Origin: Calvatia gigantea
Taxonomy: Eukaryota; Basidiomycota; Agaricomycetes; Agaricales; Lycoperdaceae
NCBI GenBank assembly: GCA_025093985.1
Contig: JACAAK010000008.1
Coordinates: forward strand, 124,001 to 188,000
Reading direction: 5' to 3'
Length of the DNA: 64,000 nt
The notes beneath the pieces are model-generated. The model saw only the letters and a program-made list of their open reading frames with translations. It had not been told where the DNA came from and searched no databases. Made by a program: the position numbers and the translations under genes. Of the stretch, positions 1 through 11,133 are shown in pieces. How positions within the stretch are numbered: position 1 is the first letter of the stretch; every line of letters begins with the position of its first letter.

Positions 1-427
1 AGAAAGAATCGGCATCGGGGAAGCTGAGTAGTTATGGGGGGAAGGCACGTCACAGGGTTGGTTGTGGGGACAGAAGGTGAAAAGTGCGTGAGAGCACGGG
101 TTACCTCCTTTCTCTCACGTCTGTCGTTCGCGATTGACCCAACAGTGGGCCGACGGGTTGACATGACATGTGATATTGTTGTCGTCCTATGGATTCCAAA
201 AAGTGTAACGCTCTCAACATTCGCGTATATATCGAAAAGAATTGAGGAGGAACTAAAGCGCTTGTTTTAGGGCCTCAATTTTTGTTGGATGTGCCGTGTG
301 ATATGTTGGGGAAGGCTACACTTTTCTGAGGTTAACGAAACACCAGTATCGGATACATCATGCTGCCAGCGATACCTCAGAAGTTGTAGAATTAAGTATA
401 AACGGCAGAAACCTTCAACAGGGCCCA
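1..427. other. No recognisable gene
   Basis: Open frames here are short and have no family resemblance that I can see. The stretch lies beyond the 3' end of the minus-strand NACHT copy N1. I see no RNA gene or clear repeat. Confidence 0.4.
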
Positions 428-3049
428 TCACGGACCCCCCCTACGCTCCTGCCACTTGTTCTGCCCCCAACCAGATTCAGTCTCGTCCTCAGGCCACGAG
501 TCAAAATCCTCCTCCTTGTATACCTTCTCTCCTTCGGCCAGGTTAGTCGCGCAAAAGTCTCGATAGTACTGTAATTCGTAGTTGATCTCCCAATACCAAA
601 ATATGGATTTTTCGCTATGTCCAACACGATATAAACCGGATTCAACAGGTTTCCTGTGTTTGTTGCGAAAAGAGACTTGATTCTGGAAGTCAGGTTATGG
701 TGGTATGGCTGGATAATGTTTGGTCGTCGGCACCGATCGACCATCTTTCAAATGAGATTGTACTGGTCAGTTTGGGGAAGCTACGCTCAAGCGGGGAAGT
801 TTACCGATTTGAATTGAATTACGTTGAGTTTACGAAACTCAAAACCCGAAATCCAATGAATAAAAGACCCTGGAAACGATTTCAGGCGGGAGTAGCAGCC
901 CCAATGCCAGCTATGAGAGGGTCTACTTGGATCCAACGCCACCATCCTCCAGAGTTGTGAGGAGATGTGCAGGAGTTTACGAAAATCACAATCGGGGCCC
1001 AACCTTTCAGCTTCTCCAAGCACAGGGCTACTCCCATACAATACGCCACTTGCCCGGAAATAGACCCAGGCTTTGACCATCGAGTTAACCAATTCATTCG
1101 CGTACGGATAGGAGAGAGAGGATCCCGAACCGGGTACATCAGGCCTAAGGACCAACTCTACGGTCATGATAATCAGAAGGGCTGCAAAAGAGGCATCTTG
1201 GTCCAGACTCACCCGATCCGTGCCAGCAAAAACTCCAATCATAGTCAAGGTGAATTTCGAGGAAGCGCCGCGTTAACGCTTCTGGGCCCTTGACCAAAAA
1301 CTACCAGAGCGCGCTGGATCAAGAAGGAAGTCCCGGAAGGATTTGTGACAGAAGGGGACCTGTCCTCCGAGATCCCAATAGACTTGTGTCCAATGTTTTC
1401 GAACAGCGTCTCGGCTAGTTTGGGTGTATGGACGGCTGACATTGGTGGTACTATCAAGTTTTAGGTCTTTTTCGGGGTCTTGGAGATGAACGACGGTATT
1501 CGCGTGATGGCAAACAGTTTCAAATTCATTTTTAGACAGCCCAGCAGGTTGGCTGCTAAAATTACACTGAGGACTCCCCTTCTGGATAGCAGGTCAAGCA
1601 GGAGGTGAACAGATGAGATGATTTCCCGAGGAATGCGTTGCAGATTAACGTATAAAATGCATCCAGCTCGGCAAATGGTGTATTGTCACCTGCTTCAGGT
1701 GTGACGACCACGCTCACGGCGGTCCAAAATGGCATTGATAACTACACGTAAACGCGTTTGAGGCCCGAGCGAATCTAGACGGCTGACGAAGCGAAGAAGC
1801 GGTTGTTGCGTAGATGAATGATCCATCCGCAGCACCAACGATTGTCTTCACATCTTCAGGCGGACGGCCACAAAGACTGTACAGAAGCGTTGTGGCGCTG
1901 GAGGACATTTTCAAAACCACCTCTAAGGTATAGCTCGATTTCTCCATTGGCATCGCTGGAGATCGGTAGTACGACCTTAGAGCATCGAGAAGCGACAGAG
2001 GGACTGGAAGAACATGGCTTCAACGTGAGATTCAGGGCGGCTGTGAAGAAGGCCCAACACAAGGGAAGGACGTCGTCAGACACCCCTGTAGTAACGACGC
2101 GAATGATCTCGCATTGGGCGTCCGGTCCATTGCACTCATCAAGTCCATCAACAAATATTGGAATCCTCTTCCCAATCCCCTTTCAATCCTTCTGCAGTTG
2201 CCGCAACGGCTCGTCGATCAAATATCGGAACTGGAATTGTATTGCTTTGTTGACAATGGTCTTGTCATGACGTATCTTCCTGTCGACGAGGTCGCGGTAG
2301 GCAGGGTGGATGGTGGCAAGTTGATATGCAATGGAGGGAAAGAACTTCTCTGGTTTGTCTCGTATATTGACTGAGAAGAAAAAGGCGGCACTAGGGACTC
2401 CTAGTCCCTGGTATTTCTCCATGCATGTCTGAGCAATAGCAGATTTACTGACACCAGGTGAACCTCTCATCCAGTATATAGGCGTAGGGACGTGACCTGG
2501 AGGAGGGATAGCCCAGTTTACGATGTCTTCAATATATTGTTCCTGAGTTCCAGGGTAACATCATGGGGGATATGTACGAACAGAAGAATCGTACGTGGCT
2601 TCTGGGGTTGAAGCTTCACGCAGGACGTCAATGCCTGTGCCCTGTGTAGGGGCGGTGAAACGGCTACGCGAGGATAGTACATAAACAAGACAGTAGTTAG
2701 TAGTATCACCTAATCACGGAAATGAATCTTACCCTACCACGTTTTACACTTTCTTAGAGTAATAGTTTTGCTGTTCAACCTTCCGGTTCTCGCCTTCGTA
2801 GATACAAAAAGACAGACCCCTAGCTAGATGACGACTTCGTGTGGACTTTTACTTCCTAACGACTACCATCATTCTACTCTACGAATAACATCTTTTTCTC
2901 TTACGAACGAAACCCGCGCTACACCTGGTTGATTCATCAGCTTGCGTCTGTGGACTAGGCTCACCAGTCGGGCCACTAAAGTTATTGGTGACGTCCGTTA
3001 GGTGGCTGTTGTTGATTATGATGTTCTGAGCGTCCGGAAGGATGGGCAT
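428..3049 (-). pseudogene. NACHT NTPase copy N1, decayed
   Basis: This is a broken STAND-family NTPase with the four-exon layout of the intact copy at 18456-20781. Exon 1 starts at the ATG at 3049 and ends at 2965; exon 2 starts at 2634. The last exon (744-428) encodes the conserved C-terminal block with a one-base deletion near 687. Lesions are plain: an in-frame TGA at 2561-2563 where paralogues have CGA (Arg); a second TGA near 2180 where they have a Gly codon just before the Walker B strand; and a one-base insertion after the WAFF motif. The P-loop reads GSPGVSKS instead of GPAGVGKS, so a P-loop glycine is lost. Intron 1 is about 330 nt against 48-56 nt in paralogues. I infer no functional product. 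Confidence 0.85.
2643..2930. mobile_element. Possible small insertion in intron 1 of N1
   Basis: Intron 1 of N1 is about 270 nt longer than in its paralogues. The extra DNA lies between a normal donor region, which looks like the other copies up to about 2930, and the acceptor near 2635. Its ends read GTGTAGGGGCGGTG on the plus strand and GTGTAGCGCGGG on the minus strand, which resembles imperfect terminal inverted repeats. It could be a non-autonomous DNA element, but no clear target duplication is visible and the repeats are poor. Confidence 0.3.
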
Positions 3050-3639
3050 AAGGAAGCTGGGAAGTGTGGGAAAAGGAGGCAAGGGGAGTCGGTTCCGGGG
3101 ATGATAGAGGGTGAAAAAATACGTTGGGTACTTTTTTTCTCCTACGTTCAACACGTTTTGCCACCCCATGATGGAGATGCTGTAGCTGTGTCGTCGGGCG
3201 GTGTTTCTATGTTTGGTTGGCAGCCAAGGATTCTCAAAATCCAGGTTTGGTTGTAAACAACGTGTACAAGGTATCAACTTGTGCGTTAAGATACTCACAC
3301 AACTATCAAGCAGAATTCAAGGATTAAATAGAAAAAGTTCCCTTCATGTGCTTTTAGGCGCGGGAAACACAACACGTCTGTCACACGTAGCCCAACTCGA
3401 TTGACGGCGGTATAAATACATATGTTCTGACAATAGAATCATCACCTGCGGGCAATGCGCCCATCTCACTTATCCTCTCCAGCCGGGACGCGAACACCTC
3501 ATGTGACTACAACTATCCCCGATCGCTTGACGTAGACACCAGGTTCCTCAAGCTCAAGTGTGATGCTCATGACCGTGACAGACGACAGCCTACCCCCCCC
3601 CCCCCCTGCACCGCAACAGTCATATCCGCATCTAGGCTA
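3050..3639. other. Intergenic between N1 and a WD-repeat relic
   Basis: This stretch contains the 5' flank of N1, a C10-12 homopolymer near 3594-3606, and no coding region I can support. Confidence 0.4.
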
Positions 3640-4340
3640 CCGCCCGGGTGCAACTTGGGGGCTCAAAATTGACGTCAGACACGCTCCCTTCATCCCAGTG
3701 AAACAAGACGAGTGGCGAAGAGAGCGCTTAGACATCGTAGAGCGTCGCAATCCCATCGGATGGACCTGTTGCCTGGACTGAGTGTGGAAATACGATATCG
3801 CGGTTCCGGAGTTGTCATCTTGCCGCGTTTCAGGTGCCGATCTTCCCTGTCCGGAGACGTTGGACAAAGAACTGGTATACATCTCACCTTCGAATGATAG
3901 GGTCCGCATTTTCATCGCTGGGTCCATCAATGATGAGACTATGTTCCTCCGGGGACCAACAATATGATCCATTCTGATGTCATGGGTAGCCAAGACACGG
4001 AATGGGTTAACCTCGCCCCTGGGCTTGTCGATGGCTTGGGGTAATGTTTCAAGGAACCCAGCAGCATAGAGGGGTAGGCTGAAGCCTATGCCACAAGAGA
4101 GCAGAACACGGGGTGACGGGAAGAATCTGAGAGCATTAACGCCGGAGGCGTTGGGTTAGGAAATTAGTTTGTGCTTGCCTGGGTATTGATATATTGGGTG
4201 CTGCCCGGTTGCTGTCATCGTTGTGAAAGGTGCGGGTGGGGAGGGGGTGGTGACTGGTTGTGGATTTTATGGCGACTGGGGGGACATTTTATGCAGTTGT
4301 GCGTTTAGACAAGACAAAGTGGGAAGCCTTGGACTCCGAC
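3640..4340 (-). pseudogene. WD-repeat gene fragment, decayed
   Basis: Reading the minus strand, short stretches match the WD-repeat copy at 11134-12646. These include the region corresponding to its TALRCPLALP segment and a block aligned with its KFFPSS region. The frames change repeatedly and no ORF spans the fragment. It directly follows the 3' end of NACHT copy N2 (4391). The same arrangement occurs after N7 (fragment at 20790-21345), so it was duplicated together with the NACHT gene. Confidence 0.6.
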
Positions 4341-4390
4341 CCAGATCTCCCCTACCCTCTCGCATACAACTCGTTCAGACTCAGGGTCCG

Positions 4391-6695
4391 TCATCCTTGC
4401 AGTAACTCGGGAGAGGAGTCAAAACCCTCCTGATGGAACGCCCTCTCCCCCTCAGCCAGATCGATTGCACGGAATTCCCGATATTGTTGTGACCTGTGAT
4501 CGATTTCCCAATACCAAACAATTGATTTTTCGCCGTGTCCCATGCGATATAACGCTGATTCAATGTCTTTCCGGGTTTCGCCGCGAAAGAGAGACTTGAT
4601 CCTCGAAGCCAAGCTTGGGTAGTATGGTTGGATAATGTTTGCTTGCAAGCGCTGCTGGACCATCTTCGGAATTAATGATCAGACTAGGGAAGCTCTGTGT
4701 CAAAAATGGAAGGAGCCTACAGATTTGAATTCAGCTACGTCAAATTTGGGAAATTCGAGGCGTGGAATCCAAGCAACGCGAATTCCCGGAAAGTATCTAT
4801 AACGATGTTCACAGCCCCAATACCGGCCCCAGCGTACTTGGCTCGGATCCGAAAGAGTGACTCTCCATAAGTATGTGAGCACGTGCAGGCGTTTACGAAA
4901 ATCGCAGTCTGTGGCCAACGAATCTCCGGGCTCTTTGGCAAAATAGGTTTCAGAGTCTTCACTGCCAAGTTCACAATAGACCAAGGCTTTGATGAACGAG
5001 TTGATGAGCTCGTTTGTGTGTGGATAGGAGAGGGAGAACGCCGAATCAGGCACGACAGGTGAGAGGACCAGTTCTACGGATGCGACAGTTAAAAAGTGGG
5101 GAGGGGGAGGCGCATTAGTGGGACCATACCTGAGCCATCCCAAGAAAAGGTTCGATCACAGTCAAGGTGGACCTCAAGACGGTGCTTTACCAGCGCCTCT
5201 GAAACCTTGACGCAATAGCTACCCGAGCGCGCTGGATCGAGAAGAAAATCCTCAAAGGATTTGTGATAGAAGGAGACTGATCCACCGAGGCGAAACTGGA
5301 CTTGCGGACGGAGTTTTACAAGAACATTCCGGTTAACTTGGGTGTATGTACAGCTGGTGTCAATGCTGGGATCGAGTTTGAGGTCTGTTCCGAAGTCCTG
5401 AATGTGTACAACAGCACTCGTATGGTTGCAGACAGTTTCAAACTTGTCTTTAGACAGCCTCAGGAGATTGGCAGCCAGCACCACACTCGGATCAAGAAAT
5501 CGACTGAGGAGGGCAAAGAGGAGGTGGATAGATGGAAAGATCTTCTTGGGTATGCGTTCTAGGATCAGTGTGTAGAATGCATCCAATTCGGCAAATGGTG
5601 AGTCGTTGCTAGTGCCAGCATGAGGGTTGCGCTCGCGGCGGTCCAGAATAACATCGATGATTGCACGTAAACATCCCTGAGGCCCGAGCGAGTCTGGATG
5701 ACCGACGTAGCGAAGCACTGTTGTTGCATAGATGAATGACCCATCTGCAGCGCCAACAACTATCTGTATATCTTCAGGAGAGGGCCATTCGGGCCTCGTT
5801 GAAGTGTTGCGACGTTGGAGGATATTCTTGAAGCCACTCCGGAGATACAGCTCAATTTCTCCATTAGCATCACTGGAGATTGGGAGTATAACCTGCAAAC
5901 ATTGGGGAGCGATGTCAGGACTAGAGAATGTGGCTTCAATGTAGGATTCCGGGCGGCTAAAAAAAGCCCAGCGCAACGGAATGATGCCACCAGACGTCGA
6001 TGTGGCAACGATACGGATAATCTCGCATTGTGTCTCTGCTCCATCACACTCATCGAGTCCATCAACAAATACCTGTACACTTCTCCGAATACCCTTCCCA
6101 CTTTCCTCTAGCTCCCGTAGTGGTTCATCGATCAAATACCGGAACTGGAACCGCATCGCCTTGCCGACAACGGTTTTGTCGTGGCGAACCTTCCTGTCGA
6201 CGATATCGCGGTAGGCAGGGTGGATGGTGGAAAGCTGATACGCAATGGAAGGGAAGAATTTCTCTGCTTGATCTAGTCTCTTAACCTGAGAAAAAGAACG
6301 CAGCACCAAGGGCTTCCCTGTTCCTGGAGGTCCTCAGCGCAGGTCTGAGCGATGGCAGATTTGCCGACGCCTGCTGGTCCTCTCATCCAGTATATGGGAG
6401 CGGGGGTGTCGCCGAGGGAGGGGATAGCCCAGTGCACGATATCTTCGATGTATTGTTCGCGGGTTCCGGGGAAGCATCGAGGAGGGTAGGAACGAGCAGA
6501 GGAGTCATGTGCGGCTTCGGGGGTTGATGCTTCACGTAGGATATCGATGCCTGTACGTTGGTTAACACAGGCTGTCTACCCCCCTTTGTGAAGCTCACCA
6601 GTCGAACCACTCAGGTCGTTATTCACGGTAACGGCCGTCGATGTAAAGTGGCCACCGTGGACTTCAAACCCCCGGGCATTACTGAAGATCGACAT
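4391..6695 (-). pseudogene. NACHT NTPase copy N2, two single-base insertions
   Basis: This four-exon NACHT gene (6695-6599, 6550-5130, 5073-4721, 4663-4391) has splice sites at the same places as the intact copy N7. Exon 1 and exon 3 are identical in length to N7 (97 and 353 nt). Exon 2 is exactly 2 nt longer: one extra base near 6320, after the P-loop GPAGVGKS, and one near 6288, after the FFFS motif. Between and after these points the frame is lost; downstream a 406-codon frame stays open. That part holds FVDGLDEC (Walker B), FFSRPE and the FYHKSFEDFLLDP motif. It is the closest relative of N7. It is either a young pseudogene or an intact gene with two consensus errors. Confidence 0.85.
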
Positions 6696-7616
6696 CTGGC
6701 GAATGTGAAAGTAGACCGGTCCAGGGAGAAACACGTTCTTAGGTGGCTGTGGAACGTAAAAAATCATGCTGTGTGAGCCCATTCTCTCACGCCCTACACT
6801 AACTTTATCTCAACAGCAGAAGCTGTGCTGTTGAGCAGTTTTTCCATCCTCCACAGTTGGTCAAGAATGTTAGAAATCTGGGTCTACTAGAAATGTTCAA
6901 GCAACAGGACAGAAGTGAAGGCCATCACGTTACAAATAGGTAGAGTCTGAGTATTGAACACAGGAGGGTTTCCTTCACGCGTTCGAGGAGAGGAGAGTCG
7001 AAAACATACATCGTGATACTCAGCCTTAATTAATCACATGATGTATCTTTTAGGTACAACGTCGCCATTTGCAAACCGTGTCTCGAGACGCAAATAATTC
7101 CCCGCAATTGTTTCTTAAATTTGCCATATAGAGCGTCCAGGTAAAAGACCCTCGCACTGATATCAAGCAGAATCAAACACAACATTTCGTCCACATCACT
7201 TCGGGCAGGGGAAAACAGAAAACACATAATGCGCCCATCATCCATCGCCCGTATTTAAACAATACATATTATCTGAATTAGGGACGTCCACTGGTACCGA
7301 GAGCGGGTGGTGTGAAATTTTTTATAAAAGATGGGTCCAAAAGGAATTGTGTGTGGCAGTCTGCATGGACTGCGTTGTGGGCTAGGGAAGGAATAGGCGG
7401 ATCGGTGGCAAAAAACTGTTGAATGGTTGGGATGACATATATGGCGGGATGACGGAATCATCAGGGATTAGTGTGAGACGCTGATTGGGCATTGTTTGGG
7501 AGGCAGCCAATCTGCAGCCCCCACAGTTAGGCCAGTGATGACAAGGTAACTCGTGTGATGACTCCAATCACCAAATTGAGGTTTCGATAGAGTGAAAGGA
7601 TAAACATGAATTTTTC
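6696..7616. other. Intergenic between N2 and N3
   Basis: No coding region is supported. The part from about 7265 to 7495 is a repeat that also occurs near 21950-22150. The remainder is AT-rich with scattered stops in all frames. Confidence 0.4.
7265..7495 (+). repeat. Dispersed repeat, copy 1
   Basis: This matches 21950-22150 in direct orientation. Shared blocks include ATTTTTTATAAAA, GAATAGGCGGATCGG, GGTTGGGATGAC/GGTCGGGGTGAC, TGACGGAATC and ATTAGTGTGAGAC. The repeat is non-coding. The GGAATAGGCGG block recurs near 56338. The family is unknown; a fragment of a non-autonomous element is possible. Confidence 0.5.
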
Positions 7617-7644
7617 CTAGTGTTACATCGCAGGAACCAGATAA

Positions 7645-10365
7645 TCAAGGACAAACCGGAGGAACGGCCGAATCAGACTTGGAATCAGACTCGGAATCAG
7701 ACTCGGAATCAGATTCCCAGTCGAAGTGCTCCTCTCGAAATATCTTCTCTGCCACGGCCAAGTCCATTGTACGGAACTCTTGATATTGTTGCAGCTTGTA
7801 GTTGATTTGCCAACACCAAAATATTGATTTTTCACCGTGTCCCACGCAGTATAACGCTGACTCGATGCCTTTCTGGGGTTTGTTGCGGAAGAGAGACCTA
7901 ATCCTCGAGGTAAAGCTGTGGTGATATGGTTGAATAATTCTCGCTCGTAGGCGTTGTATGATCATCTCGAAATTTGTAGTCAGATTGGGGAAGGTATATG
8001 TGTTGGATTTACAAACGCGGTCCGATGCCGAAAGCGGACCCACAACGGGTGGACGTGAGGACGACGGATCAATTAGGGATGGAAGGACAACGGGGCGGCG
8101 TGTCTTGGTGGACACGCCGCGTGGTTTTTAGACATACGAAAACATCCCCCTACTAGACGTACGACCCTTTATCTTTTATGCTTAAATACAACAGCTTCGT
8201 AGTAGTTAGTCCCTCAGTTCTCGTGCGTATAACGAGTGACTGAGGTGAGCATCATTAGCTTTAATAATCGTTACATATACTCATGTATCGTAGACTTAGT
8301 GTTTCTTACAGGTAATATCATTATAGTTCTCGTGCGTATAACGAGTGACTGAGACTTAGTGTTTCTTACAATATGCCAGAGTGGTAGGAATTTACCAGTT
8401 TGAATTCGGCTTCATTGAAGTTGGGAAATCCGTTACGTGAAATCCATAAAATGCGGGTGCCCGGATAGAATTTCATGTAACATTTACAACCCCACATGCG
8501 GAAGCTGTATAAATCCGAACCTACGGCCATCCAATAAAGTGTGGAGACATACAGGTGTTTACGGAAATCGAGGTCGGCGCTCAACTTCTCGAGTTCTTCG
8601 GATCCAGAAAAGTTCACTGAGTCTTCATTGCCAACTTGATTATAGATGTAGGCTTTGACGAGTGAGTTGACAAGTTTGTTTGTGTACGGATATGGAAGAG
8701 AGGATGTTGAATCAGGCGAACCAGGCGCAGGGACCAGTTCTACGGATAGAGTACAAGTCAGAAGTGCAGCTTAAAGGGACCCGTTAGTGTTAACGTACTT
8801 GTGTCATTCCAGCAATAGTGTCGATCATAGTTGAGGTGCGTTTCGAGATAATGCTTTACTAGTGCTTCCGAGTGCTTGACACAATAGCTACCTGAGCGCG
8901 CTGGATCAAGAAGAAAGTCCTTGAAGGATTTATGGTAGAACGAGACCAATCCTCCGAGGTGGGCCTTGACTTGTCTATTGAGTTGTACCAGGACTTCTTG
9001 GCTGACTTGCGCAGTCCGTAAAGCTGGCATTGACGGTGCTGGGATCAAGCCCGAGGTCATGGCTTGGGACCCGGATAGTGGACGGCAGCAGCTTGCGTGG
9101 GTACAGATAGTTTCAAATTCGTCCTTCAGATAGCCCTAGAGTGTTGGCCGCTAGTATTGCACTCCTAGATCCACATCGACAAAGTAGGGCAAGGAGTAGG
9201 TGGGCAGCGGGAAAGATTTGGACAGGGATGCGCTGCAAGATCAACATATAGAATGCATCCAGCTCAGCGAACGGTGCGTCAGTGCTAGCACCGGTGCGAG
9301 GGGTAGGCCTACGGCGGCCCAATATGACATCAATGATTGCACGTAAGCGGTTCTGGGGCCCAAGGGGATCCAGATGGCCGACGAAACGAAGGACCGTTGT
9401 TGCATAAATGAATAATCCATTCGCAGCGCCAACGACTACCTTCATATCTTCAGCAGATGGCCATTGAAGGTACATTGAGGTATTGCGGTGTTGGCGAATA
9501 TCTTCAAAACCGTTCCTGAGATATAAGCTCGATTTCCCCGTTAACATCACTTGAGATTTGAAGTTCGACCTTAGAGCACTGAGGAGCAACAGTGATTCTG
9601 GAGAACATGGCTTCAATGTGAGGCTGGGCGGCTGAAGAAAGCCCAGCACAATGGAAGAATGCGACTAGACACTGCAGCAGCAATGATGCGGATGATCTCG
9701 CACTGGGCTTCTGTGCCCTCGCACTCGTCGAGTCCATCAACAAAAATGGGAACCCTCTTCCCAATCCCCTTCCCATTTTCCTCCAGTTCCCGCAACGGCT
9801 CAGCGATCAAATATTGAAATTGGAAACGCACTGCCTTGTTTATGATGGTTTTATCAAGACAGGACCTTCCTGTCGACGATATCACGGTAGGCAGGGATGA
9901 ATTGTGGAGAGCTGATAGGCAATGGAGGGGAAGAATTCTCTGGCTTATCTCGTCTACTGATCGAGAAAAAGAACGCAGCGCCGAGTACTCCCTGTTCCTG
10001 GAGTTCTTCAGCGCATGTTTGAGCAATGGCGGATTTTCCAACCCCAGGCGGTCCTTTCATCCAGTATATAGGTGATGGGGTGTCGCAGAGGGCGGGGGTA
10101 GCCCAATGTATGATATCTTGAATGTACTGTTGGCGAGTTCCAGGGAAGCATCGAGGAGGGTATGCACGAGCAGAAGAATCATGCGCTGCATCTAGAGTTG
10201 ACGCCTCACGTAAGATATCGATGCCTGTACCCAGGTTGGTTTATCGACTAGCATCTATTGATCAGGCTTACCTGTTGGGCCGCTATGGTAGTGGTTTGTG
10301 GTGGTTGTTGCTATGAACGTGCCATCATTGACCTCAAACGCCGTGGCATTGGTGAAGATCAACAT
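7645..10365 (-). pseudogene. NACHT NTPase copy N3, decayed
   Basis: Start ATG at 10365; exon 1 ends at 10272 and is 94 nt, the same as in N4. Exon 2 starts at 10224 and carries a good P-loop (GPPGVGKS), but the frame breaks soon after, with a base lost at the PEKFF motif and further shifts near the RKIRHDKT region. Exon 4 (7965-7645) is fully open and ends in an acidic Ser-Asp/Glu repeat tail shared with N4. Intron 3 holds a 370-bp solo LTR plus its target duplication. Together with N4 it forms an inverted repeat. The number of shifts makes a functional NTPase unlikely. Confidence 0.85.
8001..8370. mobile_element. Solo LTR, 370 bp, in intron 3 of N3
   Basis: The element begins TGTTGGATTT and ends GTTTCTTACA, giving the TG...CA termini of an LTR. 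It is flanked on both sides by the 5-bp direct repeat ATATG (7996-8000 and 8371-8375). The homologous intron of N4 lacks it. Internally a block of about 108 bp is duplicated: TTCTCGTGCGTATAACGAG appears near 8218 and 8327, and GACTTAGTGTTTCTTACA near 8292 and 8353. It probably arose by recombination between the LTRs of a retrotransposon; its superfamily cannot be assigned from the LTR alone. Confidence 0.85.
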
Positions 10366-10699
10366 TAAAGAGACTTAATGACTGTGAGGAGATCAGTTGA
10401 GACAGATCCGTGGGTGTAGAGAATCAAGCGACATGCGACTACAGGAACAACGTTTTGTGGACTTCCTTCCTCTCACGTTTGGCCCCGATCTAGTCGCTCG
10501 AGTGGCGTTGTTGGGTGGCGTTGCCGTTTTTTTTTTCAAAACAAACGGTTGAGACTGTTGGAAATCCGAATCTGCTTTTGAATAATTTCGAAGGCAACGA
10601 GGTAGACGTAAACGAGCTACACCAACGTTGCGGAAAATTTGAGAACGGAATTCAAGGGGTTTCTCTTCGCAGAAAACTCACGACTAATTATAACCAGCC

Positions 10700-10765
10700 T
10701 AATGTAATTTTAACACATACCTTCCGATGGCAGCATCGTCACTCGTAGACCATGCGTTGAGCATC
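10700..10765 (-). pseudogene. WD-repeat gene 3'-end scrap
   Basis: The minus strand encodes AWSTSDDAAIGRYVL. This resembles the C-termini of the WD-repeat copies at 11134-12646 (WSASDDAVVRKYVL) and 17810-18089 (WSASNDTVVRRYIL). It lies at the inner end of the N3 repeat arm, directly upstream of the N3 promoter region. Confidence 0.55.
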
Positions 10766-11133
10766 TGCTGGTTCACGTCCGTCAAGTCTGTGGACGAGCA
10801 CTTGCACACCCCTCCTGATCACCAGAGCTGAACAGCGCCAGTTGCCCTTTGGCAATAGACCGTTGACATGTAACCTTCAACCCCCTTCGAAAAAAGGGGA
10901 AATAAATACATACTTCTCATCTCTCACGTCCGGCGCTAGTCTGATGTACCTGGCAGCTGTTTCTCTTTTACACATAGGAAGGCCAAGAATCTCAGAAATC
11001 TCAACATTTTCCCGGGAGAGATGTCCGGGAAGACGAGGAAGATGTTAAGATCCTCACCACCAAATTTCATTCACACATTTTTCGAGTGGGAGGAACCACA
11101 CCTATCCTACATAACCAAATTAAATAATATGCA

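Larger units (their letters stand above)
7617..10665 (-). repeat. Left arm of inner inverted repeat (contains N3)
   Basis: The reverse complement of this segment aligns with 15107-17770. The match covers the NACHT gene, its 5' flank (for example AACGTTGGTGTAGCTC against AACGTTGGTGTGGCTC, and GTCCACAAAACGTTGTTCCTG) and the end beyond the stop codon (TCCTCCGGTTTGTCCTTGATT). The arm is interrupted by the solo LTR at 8001-8370, which the other arm lacks. The spacer holds the WD-repeat gene and the MAPKK. Confidence 0.75.

Noticed and set aside
34..270. 78-codon plus-strand frame
   Set aside because: No recognisable motif, no splice context and no relative elsewhere in the window.
5760..6284. Several overlapping frames of 60-113 codons on both strands
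   Set aside because: All are shadows of the N2 NACHT exon 2 in other frames; the same shadows recur in each NACHT copy.
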